NCBI GenBank assembly: GCA_017428245.1
Contig: JAFRRF010000041.1
Coordinates: 1-64,000, forward strand
Direction of reading: 5' to 3'
Source: Bacteroidales bacterium
GTDB lineage: Bacteria; Bacteroidota; Bacteroidia; Bacteroidales; UBA932
DNA length: 64,000 nt
Position 1 is the stretch's first letter. Each line of letters begins with the position of its first letter. A program made the translations under genes and the position numbers. This document shows positions 1-10,214 of this stretch, one piece after another. The notes beneath the pieces were generated by a model. The model was not told the origin of the DNA. It did not search any database and saw nothing but the letters and a program-made list of their open reading frames with translations.

Positions 1-378
1 ACGGCCGATGCCATGGCCTGCCTTGAGGTCGAAGTGCAGGATTTCCTCGTAGGTGTAATCGCTGATGGGACCGCTTCCGGTCGTACAGCGGTTCAGCGTG
101 CGGTCGTGGCTCAGGACCAGTACGCTGTCTTTGGTGAGTTTAAGGTCGATCTCCACCACGTCCACGCCCATCCGGATGCAGGATTCGATGGCCGGAAGGG
201 AATTCTCGGGATAGTTCCGCCAGTCGCCCCGGTGGGCGACCACTACGACATAGTCGGAGGAAGGATCGTGAAGGATGTTCACGATCTGGGCGGCTCTGGA
301 AAGCGGCTCAGCCTTGGGTGTGCATGCCGACAGGCCCAAAACAGCCCAAAGGGAAAGAAGAAGGATTCTGCGTATCAT
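1..378 (-). CDS. Glycerophosphodiester phosphodiesterase lipoprotein (3' part beyond window)
   Basis: This is the first 126 codons of a glycerophosphodiester phosphodiesterase, which hydrolyses deacylated phospholipid diesters to glycerol 3-phosphate and an alcohol. The start is the ATG at 378 and the gene runs off the left edge. Residues 1-19 are a lipoprotein signal ending in LGLSAC, so the enzyme should be membrane-anchored outside the cytoplasm. The family motif is visible: HRG at 49-51 followed by PENS, VVEIDL (E76, D78) and SHD (H91), which correspond to the acid-base and metal residues of the GDPD TIM barrel. It starts 3 bp after the small lipoprotein at 382-642 and is probably the last visible gene of the hut transcription unit. 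The family call is secure; the substrate is not known. Confidence 0.88.
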   Translation of the reverse strand, partial: MIRRILLLSLWAVLGLSACTPKAEPLSRAAQIVNILHDPSSDYVVVVAHRGDWRNYPENSLPAIESCIRMGVDVVEIDLKLTKDSVLVLSHDRTLNRCTTGSGPISDYTYEEILHFDLKAGHGIGR

Positions 379-381
379 CGT

Positions 382-642
382 TCAGTGGACGTGCGGGGGC
401 ATGTAGCGGAGGGACAGTTTATACTTCGTCTGTCCCTTCCTGTCAGTGTAAACGTAGATTTCGTCGACCTCGATGCGCTCCTGTTCGTGGAGTGAGTAGA
501 GATCGGGGAAGTGCTCCTGGAGGATGGCTTCGATCTCTTCGTGGTCGGAGATGACGGTGGCGCCGCGCGGCGGAAGGATGCCGCAGGACGACGTCGCCAG
601 TGTCAGCGCGAGGGCCAGGCCGAATGTCAGGAGGCGTTTCAT
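382..642 (-). CDS. Small lipoprotein of unknown function
   Basis: This is an 86-residue protein. The ATG at 642 is chosen because it overlaps the hutI stop as ATGA and is followed at once by a lipoprotein signal, MKRLLTFGLALALTLATSSC. A longer open frame upstream lies inside hutI and is ignored. The mature part is short, acidic at first and ends PPHVH, with no motif I recognise. Its position between hutI and a periplasmic glycerophosphodiesterase suggests co-transcription with the hut genes, but nothing ties it to histidine catabolism. Confidence 0.7.
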   Translation of the reverse strand: MKRLLTFGLALALTLATSSCGILPPRGATVISDHEEIEAILQEHFPDLYSLHEQERIEVDEIYVYTDRKGQTKYKLSLRYMPPHVH

Positions 643-1859
643 ATCGCTTTCCCCTGCAGATAGACCTGCCGGATGTAAGGCGTGTGGTGCAGATAGGGAA
701 TCTTCGTCAGATTCCAGCCGGGGTGGGTGAGGATCAGGTTGGCGCGCTTGCCGACGGTGATCGAGCCGCACTGGTCGCTGACGCCCATCGCATAGGCGCT
801 GTTGAGCGTCACGGCATTGAATGCCTGGGCGGGTGTCAGCCGCATACGGATGCAGCCCAGCGCCCAGATGAAACGCATATCGCCCGAGGGCGACGATCCC
901 GGATTGTAATCGGAAGCCAGCGCAAGGCCCAGACCGGCGGCAATATAGTCTTTTGCCGGGCCGTCGGGGATCCGCAGGAAGAAAGATGAGCCGGGCAGCA
1001 TCGTCGGCATCGTGACGCTGTCGTGCAGCGCAGCGATCTCGGCTTCACCCGAATGTTCCAGATGGTCGACCGAGAGGGCACCGTATCTCACGCCCACCTG
1101 CACGCCGCCACTGACGGCCAGCTGGTTGGCGTGGATCTTCGGCCGCAGGCCGGCCCGCAGGCCGGCTTCCAGCACGCGGGCGGCATCTTCCACGCTGAAG
1201 AAACCCTTTTCGCAGAAAATGTCCACGAAATCGGCGTAACGCGCCGCTTCGGGCATCATCCGGCAGACGGCTTCCACATAGTCGTCGTGGGTGTATCCGC
1301 GACCGACGGCGTGTGCTCCCAGGAAAGTGGCCTTGATCAAGGCCGGGGAAGACGACTTGATGCGGTCGATCACGCGCAGCATCTTCAGTTCATCGACCGG
1401 ATTGAGTCCGTAGCCGCTCTTGATCTCGATGGCCCCGGTTCCCTGCGCGATCATCTCGCCGACACGTTCCATCGACTGGCGGAACAATTCGTCTTCGGAT
1501 GTCTTGTGAAGCAGGTCGGCGGAGTTGAGGATGCCGCCGCCGTTGGCAGCGATCTCCTCGTAGGAAAGGCCGCGGATCTTGTCGAGGAATTCACCGTCGC
1601 GGCAGCCGGCGTAAACGATATGGGTGTGGCTGTCGCAGAAGGCGGGCATCAGGAGGCCTCCTTCACAGTCGATGGTCTCGTCAGCGCCTGAGGGCAGCGG
1701 CGAAGCCGCGTCCCCGAAGGCGGCGATGCGGCCCTCGTCGACCAGCAGCCAGGCGTCGGACAAGGTCTCCACCCTGTCCATGGCAGCGCCTTCCTTGCGG
1801 CGGACGCCCGCGGGCACGATGCCCGCGAGCGTACCGATATGCGTGAACAGCCGTTTCAT
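639..1859 (-). CDS. hutI: Imidazolonepropionase
   Basis: The 406-residue cytoplasmic enzyme opens the ring of 4-imidazolone-5-propionate to give N-formimino-L-glutamate, the third step of histidine degradation. It is an amidohydrolase-fold metalloenzyme. The metal motif HTH is at residues 78-80 (SHTHIVYAG), with the later histidine in KIHANQ, DHLEH, and an aspartate in ASDYNPGSS. The start is the ATG at 1859; the open frame extends further upstream only through hutH sequence. Length matches the family's usual 400-415 residues. It lies directly after hutH with a 2-bp gap and overlaps the next gene by 4 bp, so it is part of one operon. Confidence 0.96.
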   Translation of the reverse strand: MKRLFTHIGTLAGIVPAGVRRKEGAAMDRVETLSDAWLLVDEGRIAAFGDAASPLPSGADETIDCEGGLLMPAFCDSHTHIVYAGCRDGEFLDKIRGLSYEEIAANGGGILNSADLLHKTSEDELFRQSMERVGEMIAQGTGAIEIKSGYGLNPVDELKMLRVIDRIKSSSPALIKATFLGAHAVGRGYTHDDYVEAVCRMMPEAARYADFVDIFCEKGFFSVEDAARVLEAGLRAGLRPKIHANQLAVSGGVQVGVRYGALSVDHLEHSGEAEIAALHDSVTMPTMLPGSSFFLRIPDGPAKDYIAAGLGLALASDYNPGSSPSGDMRFIWALGCIRMRLTPAQAFNAVTLNSAYAMGVSDQCGSITVGKRANLILTHPGWNLTKIPYLHHTPYIRQVYLQGKAI

Positions 1860-1861
1860 TT

Positions 1862-3346
1862 TCAGATATATTGGTTTTCCCTGATGAATTGTGCGGCGCG
1901 GATGATCAGGGGATGCATATACACATCGATATCCAGGAACGGGACGACGGCGCGGAACTCTGCGTGAATCCGTTCGAGCAGCGGTGAGCTGTGTGCGGGG
2001 CGGCGGAACTCCAGGGCCTGGGCGGCGTTGAACAGTTCGATGGCCAGCACGGTCTCCACGTTGTCGATGATGCGCACGAGCTTGGTGGCGGAGTTGGCAC
2101 CCATACTCACGTGGTCTTCCTGTCCGTTCGACGAAGGGACCGAATCGCACGAGGCGGGCCAGCACAGACCTTTGTTCTGACTCACGATCGAGGCGGCGGT
2201 GTACTGCGGAATCATGAAGCCGCTGTTGAGACCCGGGTTGGGAGCCAGGTAACGCGGCAGGCCGCGATAGCCGTGGATGAGCAGATAGACGCGGCGCTCG
2301 GAGATGCTGGCCAGTTCCGAGAGGGCGATGGCCATCGTATCCATCGGGATGGCGATGGGCTCTCCGTGGAAATTGCCGGCCGAAATGACCATATCCTCAT
2401 CGGGGAAGATGTTCGGGTTGTCGGTCACGCCGTTGATCTCGTTTTCAATGACCCACTGCACGTAGGTGAGGTTGTCTTTCACCGCACCGTGCACCTGCGG
2501 GATGCAGCGGAAGGAGTAGGGGTCCTGTACGTGCTCCTTGGGCCGGCGGATGAGTTCGCTGCCTTCCAGTACTTTCAGGAAGCGTTCGGCCGTGGCCAGC
2601 TGCCCTTTGTGCGGGCGGATGCGGTGGCTCAGCGGCAGGAACGGTTCGATGCGTCCGTCATAGGCTTCGAGCGACATGGCACCGATCAGGTCGGCCCATT
2701 TGGACAGGCGTTTGGCCTGGATGAGCGACCAGATGGCGTGCGCACTCATGAACTGCGTGCCGTTGAGCAGGGCGAGACCTTCTTTCGACTGCAGGCGGAT
2801 GGGCTCCCAGCCGAATTCTTTCCAGACTTCGGATGCGGGACGGACCTGTCCCTTGTAGAGGACTTCTCCCATCCCGATGAGCGGGAGGCAGAGATGGGCC
2901 AGGGGAGCCAGGTCACCGGAGGCGCCGAGCGAACCCTGCTGATAGACGACGGGCAGGATGTCGTTGTTGAACATGTCGATCAGCCGTTGCACGGTGATCA
3001 GCTGGGCGCCGGAATGGCCGTAGGAAAGTGACTGCGCCTTGAGCAGGAGCATCAGCTTGACGATGGCCGGCCGCACGGTTTCGCCGGTGCCGCAGGCGTG
3101 CGACATCACGAGGTTGTGCTGAAGCTGGGACAGGTCTTCGGCAGGAATGGTCACGTTGTAGAGGGAGCCGAATCCGGTGGTGATGCCATAGACCGGCCGG
3201 CCGATGTCTTCCATTTTTGCGTCGAGGTACCGGCGGCATTTTTCGATGGCCGCTATGGCCTCATCGGAGAGGGCGAGCTGCTCGCCCGTCTCGACAATCT
3301 GCTGGACCCGCTCCAGCGTGAGGTGGTCGTGTGATATATGATGCAT
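1862..3346 (-). CDS. hutH: Histidine ammonia-lyase
   Basis: The 494-residue enzyme deaminates L-histidine to urocanate and ammonia, the first step of the pathway. The Ala-Ser-Gly triplet that cyclises into the MIO electrophile is at residues 142-144 in the context GSLGASGDLAPLAH. The conserved tyrosine near residue 53 (PVYGITTGFG) is also present. Length agrees with bacterial HutH (about 500). It acts in the cytoplasm and sits 11 bp after hutU and 2 bp before hutI, which fixes its role within the operon. Confidence 0.97.
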   Translation of the reverse strand: MHHISHDHLTLERVQQIVETGEQLALSDEAIAAIEKCRRYLDAKMEDIGRPVYGITTGFGSLYNVTIPAEDLSQLQHNLVMSHACGTGETVRPAIVKLMLLLKAQSLSYGHSGAQLITVQRLIDMFNNDILPVVYQQGSLGASGDLAPLAHLCLPLIGMGEVLYKGQVRPASEVWKEFGWEPIRLQSKEGLALLNGTQFMSAHAIWSLIQAKRLSKWADLIGAMSLEAYDGRIEPFLPLSHRIRPHKGQLATAERFLKVLEGSELIRRPKEHVQDPYSFRCIPQVHGAVKDNLTYVQWVIENEINGVTDNPNIFPDEDMVISAGNFHGEPIAIPMDTMAIALSELASISERRVYLLIHGYRGLPRYLAPNPGLNSGFMIPQYTAASIVSQNKGLCWPASCDSVPSSNGQEDHVSMGANSATKLVRIIDNVETVLAIELFNAAQALEFRRPAHSSPLLERIHAEFRAVVPFLDIDVYMHPLIIRAAQFIRENQYI

Positions 3347-3357
3347 AGGGAATGGCT

Positions 3358-5370
<2,013 letters not shown>

Positions 5371-5402
5371 AAACGTCATACCCGGCCCGGCCGGGTACCT
5401 CA

Positions 5403-7112
5403 TTATTGATTGATGTTATTGTTGACGGCTTCCAATACCTGCTCTTCAAGCGCTTCGGCTTCCTTGAGGATTTCCGCCGCACGGGCGATCAGCGGCTTGG
5501 CGGGAGCCGGGTCTTTCAGGCCGGAAGCGTTGATGCGGACATTGAGTTCGGCGCCGCGGCAGGCGGCGCGGGCGGCGAGGGCCGCCACGCCGGCGTCGGA
5601 AGCGGAGGCCGGGTTGCCTTTGCGGGCCATTTCGAGGGCGAGCGGCAAAGCTTTCAAAGAGGCTTCCATCGTCTTGAGCGGAACGGATGCGGCGTAAAGC
5701 GTGGCTTCCTCGATGGCGGCGGCGCGGGCTGCTTTCTCTTCGTCGGTGCCCTTCGGCATTCCGAAGCAGGCCATGATCTTGTCGAAGGCGGCGGTGTCTT
5801 CGTCCACGAGGTCGAGCAGTTCCTGCATCACGGCCTGACCGGCTTCGGCCGCGTCGGAGAACTCTTTCCAGCGGTCGTCCCAGCCGCGTTTGTGGGCGGA
5901 GAGGTTGGCCACCATCGTGCCGAGGGCGGCCGCAAGGGCGCCCATATAGGCCGAGATGGATCCGCCGCCCGGGGCGGGCGATTCGGAGGCCGTTTCACGG
6001 GCGAAGCCCTCGGCGGTCATCCGCACGAGGCGGTGCTTGCGCGCTTCCTCTCCTTCATCCTGCATCAGGAATTCGATGACTTTCTCTTTAGGGTCGAACG
6101 GCTTGAGGTCGTCGAGCGACATCGACTTGACGGCGATCTTCAGGATCTCGCTCTCGTCGATGCCCAGCGAACGCTGCTGGCGGGCGAGGTAGAACTTGCC
6201 GGCCTCGAGCAGCACTTTCTTCGGCACCAGGCCGACGATCTCGGCGCCGGTGACGCGCAGGCCGCGGGCAGCGGCGGCGCGGGAGACTTCCTCATAGGCC
6301 ACGTGGAGCGGCGTGGCATCGATGTCGGTTATGTTCATCGACACCTGGGCAATGCCGTATTCGTCGATGTACCAGCCGATGGCCTTGCAGCCCTTCAGCG
6401 TGCCGGGGATCCATATCTGTTCGCCGTTTTCGTCCTTGAGCAGCTTGCCGGTGAGCGAGCCGCCTTCGCGGGCCTTGCGGCCTTTCTCGCGCACGTCGAA
6501 GGCGATGGCCATCGCCCGGCGGGTGGAGGTGGTGTTGAGGTTGTAGTTCACGGCCACCAGGAAATTGCGGGCGCCAATGTTCGTGGCGCCGCAGCGGGCC
6601 ACGGTGTCGTTGTAGGTCTCGGGGCCGAAATCGGGGCGGCGGGCCGGATCGGCGATCTTTTCGGGGAGCGCTTCGTATTCGCCGGCGCGGCAGACCGCGA
6701 GGTTCTTGCGCTCGGGCTTGTAGGCCGAAGCTTCGTAACAGTAGCACGGGATGCCCAGTTCTTCATAAAGACGCTTCGCCAGCTCTCTCGCCAACGAAGC
6801 GCACTCTTCCAGGGTGATGCCCGCCACGGGGATGAGCGGAAGCACGTCCGTCGCACCCGAGCGGGGATGGGCGCCGTGGTGATGTCGCATATCGATGAGT
6901 TCCTGCGCCTTGGCGGCGCCGCGGAAGGCGGCTTCGCAGACTGGGCCGGGCTCGCCGACAAAGGTGACGACGGTGCGGTTGGTGGCTACGCCGGGATCCA
7001 CGTCGAGCACCTTGACTCCCTCGACGGAGGCAATGGCGGCTACGATGTTGTCGATTACGGATTTATCGCGTCCTTCGCTGTAGTTGGGGACGCATTCGAC
7101 GATTTGTTTCAT
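5403..7112 (-). CDS. ftcD: Bifunctional glutamate formimidoyltransferase / formimidotetrahydrofolate cyclodeaminase
   Basis: The 569-residue protein fuses two enzymes, as in animal FTCD. Residues about 1-330 are the formimidoyltransferase (start MKQIVECVPNYSEGRD), which moves the formimino group of formiminoglutamate to tetrahydrofolate and releases glutamate. Residues about 360-560 are the cyclodeaminase (ETASESPAPGGGS motif), which forms 5,10-methenyl-THF and ammonia. The gene is the first of the hut operon, with a TAnnTTTG promoter element 47 bp upstream. With hutU, hutH and hutI it completes conversion of histidine to glutamate, with the one-carbon unit passed to folate and not released as formamide. 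Confidence 0.95.
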   Translation of the reverse strand: MKQIVECVPNYSEGRDKSVIDNIVAAIASVEGVKVLDVDPGVATNRTVVTFVGEPGPVCEAAFRGAAKAQELIDMRHHHGAHPRSGATDVLPLIPVAGITLEECASLARELAKRLYEELGIPCYCYEASAYKPERKNLAVCRAGEYEALPEKIADPARRPDFGPETYNDTVARCGATNIGARNFLVAVNYNLNTTSTRRAMAIAFDVREKGRKAREGGSLTGKLLKDENGEQIWIPGTLKGCKAIGWYIDEYGIAQVSMNITDIDATPLHVAYEEVSRAAAARGLRVTGAEIVGLVPKKVLLEAGKFYLARQQRSLGIDESEILKIAVKSMSLDDLKPFDPKEKVIEFLMQDEGEEARKHRLVRMTAEGFARETASESPAPGGGSISAYMGALAAALGTMVANLSAHKRGWDDRWKEFSDAAEAGQAVMQELLDLVDEDTAAFDKIMACFGMPKGTDEEKAARAAAIEEATLYAASVPLKTMEASLKALPLALEMARKGNPASASDAGVAALAARAACRGAELNVRINASGLKDPAPAKPLIARAAEILKEAEALEEQVLEAVNNNINQ

Positions 7113-7158
7113 ATTGACAGGTTTATGCGTTGTTTCATTAAGATTCGGTTCGAAATAT

Positions 7159-7166
7159 CAAAGGTA
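7159..7166 (-). promoter_or_regulatory. Bacteroidota promoter -7 element for the hut operon
   Basis: The minus strand reads TACCTTTG, an exact match to the TAnnTTTG -7 consensus, about 47 bp upstream of the ftcD ATG. I see no good TTTG element at the usual -33 spacing. Confidence 0.55.
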
Positions 7167-7194
7167 CGAAGAAAAGTGCAATTCCGGAAGCTTT

Positions 7195-8787
7195 TCATTC
7201 TTGCAGTTTGTCGGAAGGTCGGGGGAGCCAGAGGGCGGATTTCCCGTGGATGCGGCATTCCCGGCCTTCCAGGACCGGATCGTTGAATCCGGCCGGGGCG
7301 ATGAAGACGCCGTCGGATGGGATACGCTCGCCTTCGGCCAGCACCACGACATTCCGGCCGAGATAGACGTCCATACTTTCCGGCCGGCGAAGGCCTTGGA
7401 CATAAACGTGTTCTCCTTCCGGAACATCGCGGCAGACCGCACGGTATCCCAGGAATTCATTGGCCTGCGGCAGCAGGGGCGACAGGAAGAGGAGCGTGGC
7501 GAGGATTGCGACCGAGAGGGGACGGGTGCCGGCTGGTCCGTCTTTGAGGCGCAGGATACGGATCGTTGTCCACAGTCCGCCGCAAAACAGGAGAAGTCCC
7601 GCCAGGGAAACCAGCGGACTTTTTGCGAATCCATACGGCGAGAGGGCCGGGATACGGTTGAAGGTCAACGGTAACACGGCCAGAGCCAGTCCGGCCAGGG
7701 CAAAGAGGGCGGCCGGTACGGCAAGCGAGCGCCCCATCCAGGGTTTCCAGCCGGTACGACGGATATAAAGCGGTAACAGATATACGACGAACGGGAAAAC
7801 CGGCAGCAGATAAACGGGCAGTTTTCCGCTGGCACAACTCAGCAGGACGAGGGGGATGAAAAACGCGCAGCGGAACAGCTTTTCCATCATTCCGGCCTCC
7901 GTGTGCGGTGCCGCGGTATCGCCACGACGGAAAAGGGAGGCGATGGCGGCGGGTACGGTCAGCAGGCACCAGGGCAACATAACCGGCCAGAGGAAGACAA
8001 GATAATACCAGAACGGGCGTTTGTGCGCAAAGGCATTGACCGTCCGGTCCACGGTCTGGTGAAAGAGAAGATTGTGCAGATAATCCGCTCCGCCGTCGAG
8101 CCAGGCCCCCGCGAACCAGACGGCGCAGCAGCCGCCGACCAGCAGCAGGAAACGGCCGCCCAGAAAACGCCCGATATGCAGGCGGGGTTCATCCGGCAGA
8201 TGCCGCTTGCATGAGAGAATGCAGGCCAGGATGACGACAGGCGGCATCAGGATGCCTACCGGCCCTTTGGTGAAAAGGGCCAGGAACGTGAAGAGGGCAA
8301 AGAGCCAGGGCCTGTCGCGGTACCACGCGTTCAGTGCCAGCACGATGAACAGCACCATCAGCATGTCCATCCGCAGAAAGAAACTCAACGCCAGCCAGTA
8401 TCCGGTCGTGCACAGCATCAACGCCAGGGCGGAGCGTTCGCGGGGTGAAACATCCCGGATATTGCCGTATACCCAGCGGTCCATCACCAGCGTGATAAGG
8501 GCGGCCGGTATGAACGAGAACAGGGAAAGGACGAAAAGGCAATGTTTTCCGAAAACCAGGCGGCAGAGCATCAGCAGCCAGAAGTAGAGCGGCGGCTTGT
8601 CGGCATAGGGCTCGCCCTGGTTGGTGAATGCGAATATATGGCCTTCCCGCAGGGCCTCGTCGGCGATGCTCAGATATCGGAGTTCGTTGGAGGGCGTGAC
8701 GTCGCGCAGGACCATCCAGGGTGCCAGGCAAAGGAACATCAGGACCAGCACCACTCCTGCGGGATATTTGTCAAACAGTTTCCCCAT
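7195..8787 (-). CDS. ArnT/PMT-like glycosyltransferase (GT39 type), integral membrane
   Basis: This 530-residue protein has a short N-terminus, about ten or more hydrophobic segments and a soluble C-terminal tail. This is the GT-C layout of protein mannosyltransferases and of ArnT, which use polyprenyl-phosphate sugars to modify acceptors on the outer face of the inner membrane. The first periplasmic loop holds the expected acidic signature (DVTPSNELRYL, then YADKPPLYFWL, residues about 28-70). It lies 22 bp downstream of the DcuA/B-type transporter and may share its transcript. The acceptor, for instance lipid A or a glycan, cannot be predicted. Confidence 0.8.
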   Translation of the reverse strand: MGKLFDKYPAGVVLVLMFLCLAPWMVLRDVTPSNELRYLSIADEALREGHIFAFTNQGEPYADKPPLYFWLLMLCRLVFGKHCLFVLSLFSFIPAALITLVMDRWVYGNIRDVSPRERSALALMLCTTGYWLALSFFLRMDMLMVLFIVLALNAWYRDRPWLFALFTFLALFTKGPVGILMPPVVILACILSCKRHLPDEPRLHIGRFLGGRFLLLVGGCCAVWFAGAWLDGGADYLHNLLFHQTVDRTVNAFAHKRPFWYYLVFLWPVMLPWCLLTVPAAIASLFRRGDTAAPHTEAGMMEKLFRCAFFIPLVLLSCASGKLPVYLLPVFPFVVYLLPLYIRRTGWKPWMGRSLAVPAALFALAGLALAVLPLTFNRIPALSPYGFAKSPLVSLAGLLLFCGGLWTTIRILRLKDGPAGTRPLSVAILATLLFLSPLLPQANEFLGYRAVCRDVPEGEHVYVQGLRRPESMDVYLGRNVVVLAEGERIPSDGVFIAPAGFNDPVLEGRECRIHGKSALWLPRPSDKLQE

Positions 8788-8809
8788 CGGGAACTCCGGC
8801 CCTTCCTCG

Positions 8810-10186
8810 TTATTGGATGAAACTGGCGAAGTAGCCTGCGAACAGGACGTTGGTCACGAGGTATCCGATCACCGTCGAGACGGTGACGCAGATCAGGCCA
8901 GGCATCATGAAACTATGGTTGAGCAGGTATTTTCCGATGACCGTCGTGCCGGAACGGTCGAAGTTGACCGTGGCGATGTCGGACGGATAGTTCGGGATGA
9001 AGAAATAACCATAGACGCTGGGCAGCACGCCGAGCAGCACGGGACCTGCGATGCCCAGTTCGTAAGCGAGCGGCAGCATCGCGACCACCACGGCGCCCTG
9101 CGAGTTGATGAGCACCGAGACGATGAAGAACACCAGTGCGATTGCCCAGGGATAGTTCGTCACCAGGCCCGTCAGCATCGCTTTCATCTCGTCCATATAG
9201 TTGCCGAAATAAGTGTCGGCCAGCCACGCGATTCCGTAGATGGCCACGACGGCCACCATGCCCGACTGCCAGACGGCGCCGGCCACGGCTTTCTTGGGCG
9301 AGGCTTTGCAGAACATGATGTTGGCAGCCGCCGCCATCAGCATGATGATCTGGATGCAGATGTTCATCTTCGGCAGTTCGATGGCCTGGGCCACGGTACG
9401 GCCGTCGGATACGTGGACCATCTGGCAGAAGGCGAAGGCCACGATGATCAGCAGCGAAGCCAGGAAAACGAATACCGAAGCTTTGGCTTCCCGGGTGATG
9501 ACCTTGTCGAGCGTCGTCGCGGTGTTGCCGTACATATACTGGTACTGCTCCGGGTCGGCCTTGCGGCGCTGGAATTCGGGATCCTTGTCAAGATCTTTGC
9601 CGCGTTTGTAGGAAGCGAGCGCCGCGCACATCAAGCCGCAGATGCAGGCCGGAATGGTAACCATCAGCACCTGCGGGATGGTTACCATATAGCCGTTGGC
9701 GTTGGAGATCGTGACGAAGGCCACGACCGCTGCGGCGATCGGGGAGCAGGTGATGCCAACCTGCGAGGCGATGGACGCCACGGCGCAGGGACGCTCGGGG
9801 CGGATATTCTTTTTCAGTGCGATGTCACAGATGATCGGCATCACGGTATAGACCACGTGGCCGGTTCCCACCAGTACGGTAAGGAAAAAGGTCACCAGCG
9901 GGCCGAGGAAAGTGATGTGTTCCGGATGCTTCCGGAGCATCTTTTCGGCAATCTGGATCATCCAGTCCATACCGCCGGAGGCCTGCAGCGTGCCGGCGCA
10001 GGTGACGGCTGCGATGATGATGTAGATTACGTCGGTGGGCGGAGTGCCCGGCTTGAGGCCGAACCCGAAGACGAGGATGGCCAGGCCGATGCCCGAAATG
10101 GCGCCCAGCGCCAGCGAGCCGTAGCGCGAGCCTACGTAGAGCGCTGCCAGGACGATCAGCAGCTCGATGATCATAGTGAAAGTCAT
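8810..10186 (-). CDS. Anaerobic C4-dicarboxylate transporter, DcuA/DcuB family
   Basis: The 458-residue polytopic protein resembles DcuA/DcuB, which exchange fumarate, malate or aspartate for succinate during anaerobic growth. The N-terminal half follows the family pattern closely: MIIELLIVLAALYVGSRYG, then LQASGGMDW, FLTVLVGTGH and SQVGITCSPIAAAV. Length (433-446 in E. coli) is close. The start is ATG 10186; ATG 10174 is also possible. A TAnnTTTG element lies 30 bp upstream. The neighbouring hut operon yields glutamate, but a functional link is only a guess. DcuA and DcuB cannot be told apart here, so no symbol is given. Confidence 0.9.
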   Translation of the reverse strand: MTFTMIIELLIVLAALYVGSRYGSLALGAISGIGLAILVFGFGLKPGTPPTDVIYIIIAAVTCAGTLQASGGMDWMIQIAEKMLRKHPEHITFLGPLVTFFLTVLVGTGHVVYTVMPIICDIALKKNIRPERPCAVASIASQVGITCSPIAAAVVAFVTISNANGYMVTIPQVLMVTIPACICGLMCAALASYKRGKDLDKDPEFQRRKADPEQYQYMYGNTATTLDKVITREAKASVFVFLASLLIIVAFAFCQMVHVSDGRTVAQAIELPKMNICIQIIMLMAAAANIMFCKASPKKAVAGAVWQSGMVAVVAIYGIAWLADTYFGNYMDEMKAMLTGLVTNYPWAIALVFFIVSVLINSQGAVVVAMLPLAYELGIAGPVLLGVLPSVYGYFFIPNYPSDIATVNFDRSGTTVIGKYLLNHSFMMPGLICVTVSTVIGYLVTNVLFAGYFASFIQ

Positions 10187-10214
10187 AGGTCGGTGATGTC
10201 AAAGGTTGTAACTA

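Noticed and set aside
5406-7286. A 626-codon plus-strand frame over ftcD
   Set aside because: It is a low-complexity Gly/Val/His-rich shadow of the ftcD coding sequence.
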